From NCBI GenBank assembly GCA_029555925.1, contig JAKPQU010000126.1, forward strand, positions 1-33,540: a stretch of 33,540 bases of DNA, read 5' to 3'. A program made the position numbers and the translations under genes. The notes under the pieces were generated by a model. That model ran no database searches. It was not told the origin of the DNA and saw nothing but the letters and a program-made list of their open reading frames with translations. Below are positions 19,924-28,914 of the stretch, piece after piece. How positions within the stretch are numbered: position 1 is the first letter of the stretch; each line of letters opens with the position of its first letter. This stretch comes from Bacillota bacterium. Its GTDB lineage: Bacteria; Eremiobacterota; SpSt-956; JAKJGF01.

Positions 19924-20937
19924 ATGACTGGAACAGTAAGTTTATTCAATCATAGAAGTATGTCTCCAGCCGTGAAACTTCTTCCGGAGCAGCCTTCTTT
20001 CTTGAGGACAAAAGTTTTTAAAGAAGGTAGAACTCATCCGACAAGAGAAGTAGATCTGGCACAGTTAACAGTTCGACCCAAGATGGCTCCTTTTGTACAG
20101 GTGGGAGACGAGGGTGTTTTAGTTTCAAAAGATGCTTATGATATAAAATCCGTTGCTTTCCCAAAAATCAGACTTAAAACAAAATACATCGGTCTTGACC
20201 TTGAAAAAACTTCCATAAATAATCCTGTTATCTATATAGACTCTACTCCACAACAGCAGATGATTGCTGATATAAATGACCAGCTGCAGAAGCTCAAAGA
20301 TATGGCAAATCTCAGGAAAGAATGGATGTGTGCCAAACTTCTTATTGCCGGAGGTTTTACTTATAGTGTTGACGGGGTTTATTATAAAGTTGATTACGGT
20401 AGAAATTCTAACAATGTTTTCGACGTAGATACAGACTGGGGAGAAACTGGGGCTAAACCACTTGCAGACTTCAAATCTGGATATGAGCTTTGTAGAATTA
20501 ACGGTTCTTCCGGAGTGGGCAAAATGGCTATTTTCGGAAGTAACGCCTACAACTTATTCATGGAAGACGCAACAGTTCTTTCAAAACTTAACACTCTCAA
20601 TCTTCAGATGGGAGTAATTAAACCTGTTGCAGGAGAGCAGTATTTCGGTTCTATAAATGGTGTCGAATGTTACGTATACTCCGACAATGATTCAGACGGT
20701 AATCCTCTTATTCCTGCGAATGCAGTTGTTTTTCTTCCGGTAAATACAAATGAATACGTTATAGATTACGGCCCCGTCCACGAGAAAGAAGGCCTTATTC
20801 AAACTGACTGGTTTTCTAAAGGATGGGACCAGGAAGAACCTCCGGGAAGATTTATCTGCGTAGAAACAAATCCGTTACCACTCACAAAAAACATTGATTC
20901 TATTGTCGTAATGTATGTCGTAAATAGAACTCCGTAG
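19924..20937 (+). CDS. Major capsid protein, family E
   Basis: 337 residues, similar to the lambda gpE / Phage_cap_E family: VFKEGRTHPTREVDLAQLTV, IGLDLEKTSI, a helix with QLQKLKDMANLRKEWMCAKL, and a C-terminus with DYGPVHEKEGLIQTDWFSKG and EETNPLPL-type residues. Length and position fit. A GAGTGATAAAATAAA spacer gives a modest ribosome site. It forms the icosahedral shell with the decoration protein. Confidence 0.88.
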   Translation: MTGTVSLFNHRSMSPAVKLLPEQPSFLRTKVFKEGRTHPTREVDLAQLTVRPKMAPFVQVGDEGVLVSKDAYDIKSVAFPKIRLKTKYIGLDLEKTSINNPVIYIDSTPQQQMIADINDQLQKLKDMANLRKEWMCAKLLIAGGFTYSVDGVYYKVDYGRNSNNVFDVDTDWGETGAKPLADFKSGYELCRINGSSGVGKMAIFGSNAYNLFMEDATVLSKLNTLNLQMGVIKPVAGEQYFGSINGVECYVYSDNDSDGNPLIPANAVVFLPVNTNEYVIDYGPVHEKEGLIQTDWFSKGWDQEEPPGRFICVETNPLPLTKNIDSIVVMYVVNRTP

Positions 20938-20950
20938 TAAATCCTAAAGG

Positions 20951-20970
20951 GGAGAAACTTCGGTTTCTCC
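20951..20970 (+). terminator. Perfect UUCG-tetraloop hairpin after capsid gene
   Basis: GGAGAAAC (20951-20958), loop TTCG, GTTTCTCC (20963-20970). C(UUCG)G is an extra-stable loop. Only TCTTCTTG follows, so partial termination or mRNA 3'-end protection of the capsid transcript is likely. Confidence 0.6.
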
Positions 20971-20990
20971 TCTTCTTGAAAGGCTTAAAA

Positions 20991-21401
20991 ATGAAAGATA
21001 CTTATTTAACGCCTGATGATATAAAATTAAAATATAACTACGAATTACTTATTCAGTTAACAGACAGAAATAAAACTGGTTTTATTGATGACGAGGTAAT
21101 TCAAATTTGTATAGATGATGCGTTTACAACCCTTTCAAGTCTTTTAGATCCGGATGATGAAACAACTTATGGCCTTAAGAATTTAAAAAAATGGTGGACA
21201 CTGCTTACTTATTGCGAATTGTACGCTTTCAACGAACAAGAAAAAGTATCTTTCGACAAGAAACAATCTGTAATTGATGAGATAGAAAATTTTAAACAGA
21301 ACAAAAGTGTAAAAAATGAGCGTCAAATGGTTACTGCTTCAGAAGAAATTCTCCCTGAAGTTACTATATTGAAATGGGGCAAGCCCTGGTGGTTGGAGTA
21401 A
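20991..21401 (+). CDS. Head-tail adaptor, DUF1320 (Mu gp36-like)
   Basis: 136 residues from the ATG at 20991 (GAAAGG upstream). YLTPDDIKLKYNYELLIQLT and the D-rich helical segment that follows match the DUF1320/gp36 adaptor pattern. It joins the portal to the tail. It overlaps the next gene by 28 bases. Confidence 0.75.
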   Translation: MKDTYLTPDDIKLKYNYELLIQLTDRNKTGFIDDEVIQICIDDAFTTLSSLLDPDDETTYGLKNLKKWWTLLTYCELYAFNEQEKVSFDKKQSVIDEIENFKQNKSVKNERQMVTASEEILPEVTILKWGKPWWLE

Positions 21402-21937
21402 AAATAACCTGTGATACAAGCAAAATTTTAAATGCGGTTGGTAAGCTTGCAGAGGGAGATTTTACTGTTCCGCTCCAACGGATGGGACAAAGGCTTATAA
21501 TGAGTACTGCAGAGAATTTTAAGAATGAACAATCTCCGGGGGGAGAGGATTGGAAACCACTTGCGGGTATTACAAAAGCTCTGAGGAGAAGAGGGAAAAA
21601 AGATGGAGAGCCTAAAATCCTTCAGGACTCAGGTAGATTAAGGAATTCGGTCACTTCTCAGGTAACAATGAATATAGATAAAACGTCCCTGGAGTTCGGG
21701 ACAAATGTAGAATACGCAAAAACTCATCAGTTTGGAGGATCTTCGACGATAACGGTTATCAGAAAGAAAAATGTAAAAAAGAAATCAGGGAAATATGGTA
21801 AAAGACCTTTCGCGACAGCTTACACAAAAACAATACAGGTACCTGCAAGGCCTTTCCTGGGAGTAAAAGAAGCGGATAAAGAAGTGTTTAAGAAGATATT
21901 AAAAGATTGGTATAAGGAGACATTTAACGGTGCGTAA
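21374..21937 (+). CDS. Virion morphogenesis protein (Mu gpG-like)
   Basis: 187 residues. The segment GEDWKPLAGITKALRRRGKK, LQDSGRLRNSV, FGTNVEYAKTHQFGG and VPARPFLGV is diagnostic of the phage_tail_S / Mu gpG family, which joins head and tail. A lysine-rich loop (KKNVKKKSGKYGKR) lies before the conserved RPFLG. A GTG at 21389 is an alternative start that would avoid most of the overlap. Confidence 0.82.
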   Translation: MGQALVVGVKITCDTSKILNAVGKLAEGDFTVPLQRMGQRLIMSTAENFKNEQSPGGEDWKPLAGITKALRRRGKKDGEPKILQDSGRLRNSVTSQVTMNIDKTSLEFGTNVEYAKTHQFGGSSTITVIRKKNVKKKSGKYGKRPFATAYTKTIQVPARPFLGVKEADKEVFKKILKDWYKETFNGA

Positions 21938-22385
21938 TCAAGTAATAACGGCTCTTAAAAATCACTTATCCGTATTAACTGAATTTACTATTTTAGATCC
22001 GGTCTATGCTCATATGCTTGAAGGAAATATGGATGATGTTTTTCAGAGAAAATTCCTCAATCTTTTCCCTGTAATCTGCCTGGATTATAGAAGCGAAGCG
22101 AGAACACGAATGAATCAGGGGTTTAATAGAGTGTATCCGGGGAGAATTATTGTTGCAGTTCTGGCAGTGGGTAGTATTGAAACTGCGCAAGAAAATCTTT
22201 TTAAATATGTATCTGATGAAGGTTATATTCTCGACAGACTCTACTCAACTCCTACTCCTGCAGTAAGCGGAACGAATTTATATTTAGATATCAGGTCAAC
22301 TGTACCGGGTAATTATAAAGAATCTGAGGACAACAGGTTTTATCTCAGCGAGATAATTCCTTGCAATATAGAATTAATCAAATAA
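21930..22385 (+). CDS. Tail terminator-like protein (Mu gp37-like)
   Basis: 151 residues from a GTG that overlaps the preceding gene by eight bases. Its size, the order after gpG and FPVICLDYRSEARTRM-type beta content agree with the DUF1834/gp37 tail-completion proteins. It would cap the tail tube. Assignment is mostly by position. Confidence 0.6.
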   Translation: MRNQVITALKNHLSVLTEFTILDPVYAHMLEGNMDDVFQRKFLNLFPVICLDYRSEARTRMNQGFNRVYPGRIIVAVLAVGSIETAQENLFKYVSDEGYILDRLYSTPTPAVSGTNLYLDIRSTVPGNYKESEDNRFYLSEIIPCNIELIK

Positions 22386-22404
22386 CAAAGGATGTGGTAA
22401 TGAA

Positions 22405-23415
22405 ATGGGCGATTCTCAAAATGCTTTTTTCGGAAATCCTGATAATATTAAATATGCCGGTAGCGGTATTGGTTACGCGGAAGACTCTTCTATAAACCTG
22501 GCAATTACAAAAGAAGATGTTAAAGCGGGAAATCCTTTGAGACTTATTCAGGATTTCTTTCAAAGTATAGCTCTTACTTTTGAAGCAAAATTAAAAGAAG
22601 TTCATCCCGATAATCATTTGCTGGCGCTTGGAGTTCAGAAAAATATTATAACAAATGTAGAAGGTTCAGTAAATAATACTTACTGGAAAACACTAGTAAC
22701 AAGAGTAAATGAAACAGCGCATCCTATTAATACTTTTCTTGAACCTGCCACATTAAACGGTTACCTTTATGAAGTAACGGCAGTAGGATCTGAACCTCAT
22801 CAATCCGGGAGCTCTCCCCCTACTTACCCGACAACCATAGGCGCAACGGTATCCGATGGAGACTTGACTTTAACCTGTCGCGCGTACCCGGGCGAGTCTG
22901 CAACCATAGGCGCATATGAGGAAGGTTCTTTAAACTATGTCCAGTTAACCGGATACAACATTAAATCAGATGCCGATGTGGTTGTTTATAATCCAGATTA
23001 CACGAAAAAATATACACTTGGAACTGATTACTGGATGGATGCAGTTCTTGGCGGTCATGGTTCAGTGACCGGAAAGATATTTATTATTCCCGGCAGTGAC
23101 CTGGAGAATGACTATACTGCAGAAGTTAGCCCTATAACTTCCCTTAAAGTAGTCTATAAATATACTCCGATTATAAAGAAGAAAATTAGTTTTAATCCCA
23201 ATACTGTTCTCTTGGATAGTTCAGATCTTGAATTTATCTATACGAATAAGAAAACCGGGAAGGTATTTTCTGTTATCTTCTCTGACTTTACCAGTGACGG
23301 TTCGGCCAGCAGGCAGGTAAACGAAAAATTTACTGATTTAATGTTAAAGGGTTTTGCAAAAAGAGACCCCCGTAATCCGGATTATGAATTTGCTCAAATT
23401 ATTTATTACGCATAA
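22405..23415 (+). CDS. Tail tube protein 1 with inserted beta module
   Basis: 336 residues. The N-terminal part GNPDNIKYAGSGIGYAEDSS ... KAGNPLRLIQDF ... LLALGV aligns with that of the next gene, as does the C-terminal DLEFIYTNKKTGKVFSVIFS with tube proteins. Between lies an inserted module (residues about 115-170: YLYEVTAVGSEP, PTTIGATVSDGDLTLTC) of the kind decorating phage tail surfaces. It follows the head-completion genes and precedes the tape measure. The AAAGGATG ribosome site is weak. Confidence 0.7.
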   Translation: MGDSQNAFFGNPDNIKYAGSGIGYAEDSSINLAITKEDVKAGNPLRLIQDFFQSIALTFEAKLKEVHPDNHLLALGVQKNIITNVEGSVNNTYWKTLVTRVNETAHPINTFLEPATLNGYLYEVTAVGSEPHQSGSSPPTYPTTIGATVSDGDLTLTCRAYPGESATIGAYEEGSLNYVQLTGYNIKSDADVVVYNPDYTKKYTLGTDYWMDAVLGGHGSVTGKIFIIPGSDLENDYTAEVSPITSLKVVYKYTPIIKKKISFNPNTVLLDSSDLEFIYTNKKTGKVFSVIFSDFTSDGSASRQVNEKFTDLMLKGFAKRDPRNPDYEFAQIIYYA

Positions 23416-23430
23416 TAGGAGGTGAAATAG

Positions 23431-24456
23431 TTGAATAATCCTTATGTAAACTTCAACCCTGATAATATAGTAAGTGAAAATGCGGAGATAGTGGCCAATA
23501 GCCAGGATTTAGGACTTCTCCAGGGTGGTGTTTCTATTGACGAAAATGTAACGAAATATAAACTGGAAACCGGAAATCCTAAGAGCCTTCAGGCAGAATT
23601 TCTACAGGAACTTCAGGCGTCTATCAAAGCAACACTTTTAGAATTTACTCCCGATTCTATGTGTTTCGGTCTTGGAATTTCTGAGGCTTTAAAAGAAGTA
23701 TGGGACGGAGTATATGATGAGTATGATAGATTTTACAAAGCAGCGGCGAAAGATCAGCAGGTATTGCAGTTTAAACAGGGTCGTAATATTGGTTGCGAAA
23801 GAATAAGATTTGCCCATAAGGGTATAGTGGTTACAGCAACTCCACCTGTTTTAAGATTATGCCCTATGAAAGGTGTAACTCCTTCGCCTCCAGTTCCCTG
23901 GACAGCGGAAAGAAAAGTTTTTCTCGGCCAGATGGTAGAACCTGTCACTCCCGGAGATCATTACTATCTCTGTACTACCGCGGGAATAACCGGAACTGTA
24001 GAACCTACATGGGGAACTGTTCACGATGGAACTACAACAGACGGTACTGCAGTATGGACTTGTAAATCTTATACTGTTCTCGTGGCAGATACAGATTACG
24101 CTCTCGATGCCGTAAATGGTCAAGCATTCGCTCTTCCTACCAGTAATTTAATTACTTCAAAGTGTTATGTTCTTGCAAAATGGAAAGCTATTCCTCCCGC
24201 CTGCGAAATGATTCCGATATCTCAAACTGGCTTTCTTGCATGGGAAGGAGATGTATTAACAACCATAACAGATATTAAATCAGGTCGCGTAAAATCTTAT
24301 TATATGCCAAGAGCCAGAATAAAATCTGATGGAATTAAGACTGCAGGAGCAGCGCCATGGACTATCGGTATTACTATAGACGCTCTTGATGATACCGCGA
24401 ATACTCCAAACGACCCACTCGGTTACTGGTATGAAGATGTAGAAGTTCCTGCTTAA
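23431..24456 (+). CDS. Tail tube protein 2 with inserted beta module
   Basis: 341 residues from a TTG with an excellent GGAGGTGA site. Paralogue of the preceding gene: NFNPDNIVSENAEIVANSQD, LETGNPKSLQAEFLQEL, and a similar GLGIS after it. The inserted module (about 170-225: HYYLCTTAGITGTVEPTWGT, DGTAVWTC) is the widely shared phage module with a PTWG...DGT..WTC signature. Having two tube-like proteins suggests a mixed tube or a distal tube variant. Confidence 0.7.
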   Translation: MNNPYVNFNPDNIVSENAEIVANSQDLGLLQGGVSIDENVTKYKLETGNPKSLQAEFLQELQASIKATLLEFTPDSMCFGLGISEALKEVWDGVYDEYDRFYKAAAKDQQVLQFKQGRNIGCERIRFAHKGIVVTATPPVLRLCPMKGVTPSPPVPWTAERKVFLGQMVEPVTPGDHYYLCTTAGITGTVEPTWGTVHDGTTTDGTAVWTCKSYTVLVADTDYALDAVNGQAFALPTSNLITSKCYVLAKWKAIPPACEMIPISQTGFLAWEGDVLTTITDIKSGRVKSYYMPRARIKSDGIKTAGAAPWTIGITIDALDDTANTPNDPLGYWYEDVEVPA

Positions 24457-24483
24457 TGTTTGCAATAGAAAGGAACCTGAACT

Positions 24484-24960
24484 GTGATAGACCCTTTAAT
24501 GCTTTTAAGAAAGGCAAAAGTAAAGACTACTCTCGGAGAAGTTGAAGTAGAAGAGTTTACTTTTCTGCGTGAATTGCTTTTTCAAAAGATAAATAAGGAA
24601 GATATCACGGCTCAGGTTTCTTTTATTTGCCCTGACTGTAAAAATGTTCACCTGCTCACTCAGGGCGATAAAGAAAATATTTTAACAGCAACTGCTTATG
24701 TTAATTCTCCGCTTCCTATTCCGCAATTACCTTCAGGAGATAATAAGAAAGTAGATTCTAACTTCTTTGATTGCCTGCTATTACTTTGTAAAAATAATAT
24801 AGGAAGCCTTAAAGAAATTATTACCAGTTATTCTATTCAGCAGATAAATGAATACGTCTACGCTATTCAGGATAATAATTTGAGATTTAATTCTTCAGAT
24901 TCTAATCAATCTATAGAGGAAAAAATGAAAAATGCCATAGAAGGCACGGGAAGGAGGTGA
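24484..24960 (+). CDS. Candidate tail assembly chaperone
   Basis: 158 residues from a GTG with AAAGGAAC upstream. Position between tube and tape measure and an acidic helical C-terminus suit an assembly chaperone. ICPDCKNVHLL gives a lone CPDC pair. The usual chaperone frameshift to a longer product was looked for and not found: the run GGAAAAAA near 24920 is not in a suitable frame and no long extension frame follows. Confidence 0.5.
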   Translation: MIDPLMLLRKAKVKTTLGEVEVEEFTFLRELLFQKINKEDITAQVSFICPDCKNVHLLTQGDKENILTATAYVNSPLPIPQLPSGDNKKVDSNFFDCLLLLCKNNIGSLKEIITSYSIQQINEYVYAIQDNNLRFNSSDSNQSIEEKMKNAIEGTGRR

Positions 24961-24965
24961 AATAA

Positions 24966-27900
24966 TTGGGTGATTTAGATCTTGCAATTAAAATAGCTCT
25001 GGAAATGGGAGCGAGCCAAACAGAATTAAATAAACTTAAAGTTCTCTTAACTGAACTTTCAAAAATGACTCCTGACCCGAAGGTAAGAGCGCAGATAGAC
25101 TCTGTTCTTCAGGGAATAAAACTTCTTGATAATGCTATAGAGAAAGTAACAGAAGATTCAAAAAAAGCTGGCAAAGGATTGGATGATGTTGCCAGTAGAG
25201 CCAGGGTAGAGAATTTAAAAGAGATAGCCGGAAGTATATCGACTCTTTCAGACGCTTTGTTGTCCGTAGGCAAAGGAATAATTCAGACAACTGCAGATTT
25301 TGAAATGCTTGAAGCCCGTATGCTTACAGCGGCAAAGGGAAATGAAAAACTCAGAGACGAATTGATGGCATTTGCAAAAGAAGCAGCTTCTTCAACTCCT
25401 TACTCTGTCCAGCAGGTCACAGACTCTATTATAAAGCTCGAAGCTTATGGATTTAAAGCAAAAGAAGTATTCAGTAAAGTTGGAGATATGGCGGCGGCTT
25501 ATGGAAAAGATCTGAATTCAGCAGTAGAAGCTGTGGCAGATGCCCAGACCGGTGAACTGGAACGCTTGAAGGAATTTGCTATAACAAAACAGCAGTTAAT
25601 TGAAAAAGCCCGTGAAATGTTCGGGAAAGAGATTGTAAATGCAAAAGGTCAAATTACAGACTTAAAAGCAATGAACGAAGCTTTATTTGCAATCATGGAA
25701 GAACGTTCTTCTGGTGCCATGGGCAGAATGATGGATACATACACCGGCGCAATGAGTAATTTTAAAGACGCCGTGGAACAGATGCAGCAGAGTCTCGGCA
25801 AAGAAGTTATTCCCAAATTGACAGATTTTGTTAAATGGGCGGGTTCTGTGGTTTCTGCTTTTAATAATCTTGACCAGGGAACAAAGAGCGTTATTTCCAA
25901 TCTCGGTCTTTTTACTATTGCCATAGGCGGTATAGGTGGGAAACTTGTAACCACAATAATACAGATACAAGCTTTTACTGCTTCTTTAACTGCATCTCAA
26001 ATTGCTTTGCTTGGGTTCGCAGGTGCAGCAGCGGGAATAGGTATAGTCGTGGGAGTTCTTGCAAATTCATATATAGATGCCTGGAGGAAGATGGAGGAGC
26101 AGAAATCTGCACGGATAGAGGAAGAGACAAAAAAGGTTGCCGGAGGATTTAAGGGTGTAAAAGAAGCAATAGAGCTTGTTAACAAAACCCCTGTGGAAAT
26201 CTCTTTAGATCCTAAATTAGAAGAAAAAATAGCTTCATTAGAGGCAAGAATACTTGCAATCAGGAAGACTGCAGCCGGTAATATGGATGCCGAAGGAAAA
26301 ACATTCTCTTTCGAACTAGCCAGTAATCCCACTGATAGAAATAATGATATGGTTAATTCATATAAAATGGATTACACGGCAGCTATGGATTTTCTTCTTC
26401 AGAAACAGGAAGAACTCAATAAAAAACTCTCCGAAACCGGATTACCGTCCGATGTAGTGCAAAAATATAAAGCTCAACTTGCAGAGGTAAATCTTGAGGT
26501 AAAGAGACTGTATGAACTTCTTGAAAAAGAAAATCCCGAAGCTTACAAAAGGCAGATTGATGTTCTTGAAGGCTCTTTAAAGAAAGCAGAAGAAGGTAAA
26601 AATTACGCAGAAGAGTATAGAGAGAAATTTTTATCCGGTAAATTCCCGGAAGCAAGCAAGCCTACCGTAGGGCCTATAGATGACAGAGAAACGATAAACG
26701 ATAGCAATTTAAATAAAAAAATCCAGTATTACAAAGATGATCTTAATCACTTAAGAAGCTATTTTTCCGAATATAAACTTACTTACGAGCAGCAAATAAC
26801 TCTTAAAGAGGCAATAAATAAACGAAAAGACGAACTAAATAAAGAAGAAGAACGAAACGATAAAGAACACTGGAACACTTATATTAATGATCTTAAAGTT
26901 TCTCTCTCTGCCGGTGAAATCTCTCAAAAACAATATAATGACAGCATAGCTTCATATTTAAATCAAAATGCAGCAGAACTGCAAAATAACGCAGATTTAA
27001 AAACAAAGATAGAGAAAGAATATTATTCCGGCGTTAACAAACTTCAAAAAGAACAGGCAGTAGAAACAAAAAAAGCAGAAAAAGACAGAATAGAATCTAT
27101 TAAGGCGGCCTGGTCAACCTTTATCGACGAACAAACCGTAAAGCTTAACGAAGGCTCTATAAGCCAAAAAGAATACATGGAATCTATTAAAAAATATCAG
27201 CAAGACAACATGAAAGACATCCAGAAGGTCTCTGGTCTTTCCTTGGACATAGAAAAAAAATACTCTCAGGAAGTAAAGAAACTCAGGCAGGAAGAAGCAA
27301 CAGAAGCAAAGAAAGCGGCGGATGCCAGGGAAAAAGCAGAAGAAGAAATAGCACTTGAAATCGAAGCTCTTGATAATGATGTAACCGGTAAACAGTTGAA
27401 GAATATACAAAAGAAAATAGATAAATTCACTGAAGCTGGAGCAAGCCAGGTAAAAATAGAAGAATATACTCAAAAAGCTATTCAAGACCTGCAGCAATCT
27501 ACACAAGAGAAATTCGACCAACAAATTCAAAACCAAAAAGATAAAATAGAAGACCTGGCAGAAAAAATCAGACAAATTGACGTTAAACTTAAGGAAAATA
27601 AAGAAAAGCAGGATAAACTCACTTCCTTATCTTCTACCGATAGCGGCAAGGCAAGCCCTATAAAATCTATAGAAGAAGCTTTTTCCTCTGGCCTTGGCGA
27701 ATTTACAAAGAAAATGGAAGAGCTTAAAAAACTTGAAGAAGAAAGCAAAAAACTTCAGGCGGAAAAAGCTCAGGCAGAAAGAGAACAGAAGCAGGCGCAG
27801 GAAAAACTCGTTAAAGCACAGGACGATTCAAAAAAAGCTACAGAGGAATTAACTGCAGCTCTTAAAGAAAATACCGCAGCATTGGAAAATCAAAATAAAG

Positions 27901-28466
27901 AAGATAAAAATAAGGACAAAGAGCCTGCCCCGTCTGACACACCGGAGAACCCGGAAACACTTCCAAAACAAAACGATACACCAAGAGGTGAAGGCGGTAA
28001 TAATCCAGGAAGTTCTACCCAGGGACAGGGCGGTAATCTACCAGGTAATAATACTTCTTCAAGTTCTTCTACTGCCGGTAATGGCACCAAGGCAAATACA
28101 AATACTACAAATACTTCCGGATACTCTGGATTAACTTCAGTAATTGGAGCAGGCATAGGGACTCTTTCGAGAAGTGAACAGGGATGGGTAAGAATGCCAG
28201 AAGGAACGATAAAACTTTCTGACGGCAGATCTGCCGCTCCTTCAACTGCAATTACAGTTATGCCAGATTCAAGAGCTACAACGACGCAGAAAACAAACCT
28301 AACCTCAAATACATCCGGGAATCAGTATGGGAATTACACAGGGCCTGTAAGCACGACGATCATAACAAATATAAACCTTAACAGTCAAAAATTTGCAGCC
28401 AGTGCAGATATTTCAGCCAGTGCAAATCAATTATTGGCACGAACCGCCAGATACGAACTGGCGTAA
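24966..28466 (+). CDS. Tail tape measure protein
   Basis: 1166 residues from a TTG behind AGGAGGTGA. The N-terminus has the phage tape-measure domain (ITDSIIKLEAYGFKAKEV-like helices, GAMGRMMDTYTGAMSNFKDA). Residues about 305-370 are hydrophobic (IALLGFAGAAAGIGIVVGVL) and probably form the membrane-inserting part. Residues about 636-795 are two tandem repeats of about 80 residues starting WNTYINDLKVSL and WSTFIDEQTVKL. A long charged coiled coil and a Ser/Asn/Gly linker follow. By the usual 0.15 nm per residue the tail would be about 175 nm. Confidence 0.9.
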   Translation: MGDLDLAIKIALEMGASQTELNKLKVLLTELSKMTPDPKVRAQIDSVLQGIKLLDNAIEKVTEDSKKAGKGLDDVASRARVENLKEIAGSISTLSDALLSVGKGIIQTTADFEMLEARMLTAAKGNEKLRDELMAFAKEAASSTPYSVQQVTDSIIKLEAYGFKAKEVFSKVGDMAAAYGKDLNSAVEAVADAQTGELERLKEFAITKQQLIEKAREMFGKEIVNAKGQITDLKAMNEALFAIMEERSSGAMGRMMDTYTGAMSNFKDAVEQMQQSLGKEVIPKLTDFVKWAGSVVSAFNNLDQGTKSVISNLGLFTIAIGGIGGKLVTTIIQIQAFTASLTASQIALLGFAGAAAGIGIVVGVLANSYIDAWRKMEEQKSARIEEETKKVAGGFKGVKEAIELVNKTPVEISLDPKLEEKIASLEARILAIRKTAAGNMDAEGKTFSFELASNPTDRNNDMVNSYKMDYTAAMDFLLQKQEELNKKLSETGLPSDVVQKYKAQLAEVNLEVKRLYELLEKENPEAYKRQIDVLEGSLKKAEEGKNYAEEYREKFLSGKFPEASKPTVGPIDDRETINDSNLNKKIQYYKDDLNHLRSYFSEYKLTYEQQITLKEAINKRKDELNKEEERNDKEHWNTYINDLKVSLSAGEISQKQYNDSIASYLNQNAAELQNNADLKTKIEKEYYSGVNKLQKEQAVETKKAEKDRIESIKAAWSTFIDEQTVKLNEGSISQKEYMESIKKYQQDNMKDIQKVSGLSLDIEKKYSQEVKKLRQEEATEAKKAADAREKAEEEIALEIEALDNDVTGKQLKNIQKKIDKFTEAGASQVKIEEYTQKAIQDLQQSTQEKFDQQIQNQKDKIEDLAEKIRQIDVKLKENKEKQDKLTSLSSTDSGKASPIKSIEEAFSSGLGEFTKKMEELKKLEEESKKLQAEKAQAEREQKQAQEKLVKAQDDSKKATEELTAALKENTAALENQNKEDKNKDKEPAPSDTPENPETLPKQNDTPRGEGGNNPGSSTQGQGGNLPGNNTSSSSSTAGNGTKANTNTTNTSGYSGLTSVIGAGIGTLSRSEQGWVRMPEGTIKLSDGRSAAPSTAITVMPDSRATTTQKTNLTSNTSGNQYGNYTGPVSTTIITNINLNSQKFAASADISASANQLLARTARYELA

Positions 28467-28483
28467 TGTAAAGGAGAGAAATT

Positions 28484-28900
28484 ATGGGATTTGCAAAACT
28501 TACAGATACAGATGGAGTAATATTTAATTTTCCAAGAGAGCCGAAGTATATATCTCCTTTTCCGGAAGGTGGAGAAATAAAAGAAGAGGGTGAGTATGTT
28601 GTTGAGGTAGACGGTAACGGCGACCCTGTAGCAGCTTATAAAATCGTTAAATTTAAACCGACTTCCGATATCGGAAAAAAGATAACTATATCAGGAGATA
28701 TGATACAGACTGACGCAGAACAGATAAATACCTGGTACAAAGCAGCAACAATTTTACTTTTTCAAGCACAGAGAGCACAGAAAACATATAGTTATACAGT
28801 TCAGATGTCGGAACCAAAATGGGTTGGAACTGGTTCTATAGATAATAATGGTGTAGAAAATTTGCAATATTCGATTGATTTATATATTCAATACACGTAA
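28484..28900 (+). CDS. Distal tail protein, unknown
   Basis: 138 residues behind AAAGGAGAG. Beta-rich (ITISGDMIQTDAEQINTWYK, YSYTVQMSEPKWVGTG), without membrane or coiled-coil segments. Directly after the tape measure, so probably part of the tail tip or baseplate. No family recognised. Confidence 0.6.
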   Translation: MGFAKLTDTDGVIFNFPREPKYISPFPEGGEIKEEGEYVVEVDGNGDPVAAYKIVKFKPTSDIGKKITISGDMIQTDAEQINTWYKAATILLFQAQRAQKTYSYTVQMSEPKWVGTGSIDNNGVENLQYSIDLYIQYT

Positions 28901-28914
28901 CGGAGGAATTCACT

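Noticed and set aside
24900..24960. Programmed frameshift in the tail chaperone gene
   Set aside because: The A-run is not in a slippery heptamer in the right frame, and no extension frame of useful length follows.
27890..28156. Minus-strand proline/valine-rich ORFs opposite the tape measure
   Set aside because: They are antisense shadows of the low-complexity region of the tape measure gene, without ribosome sites.
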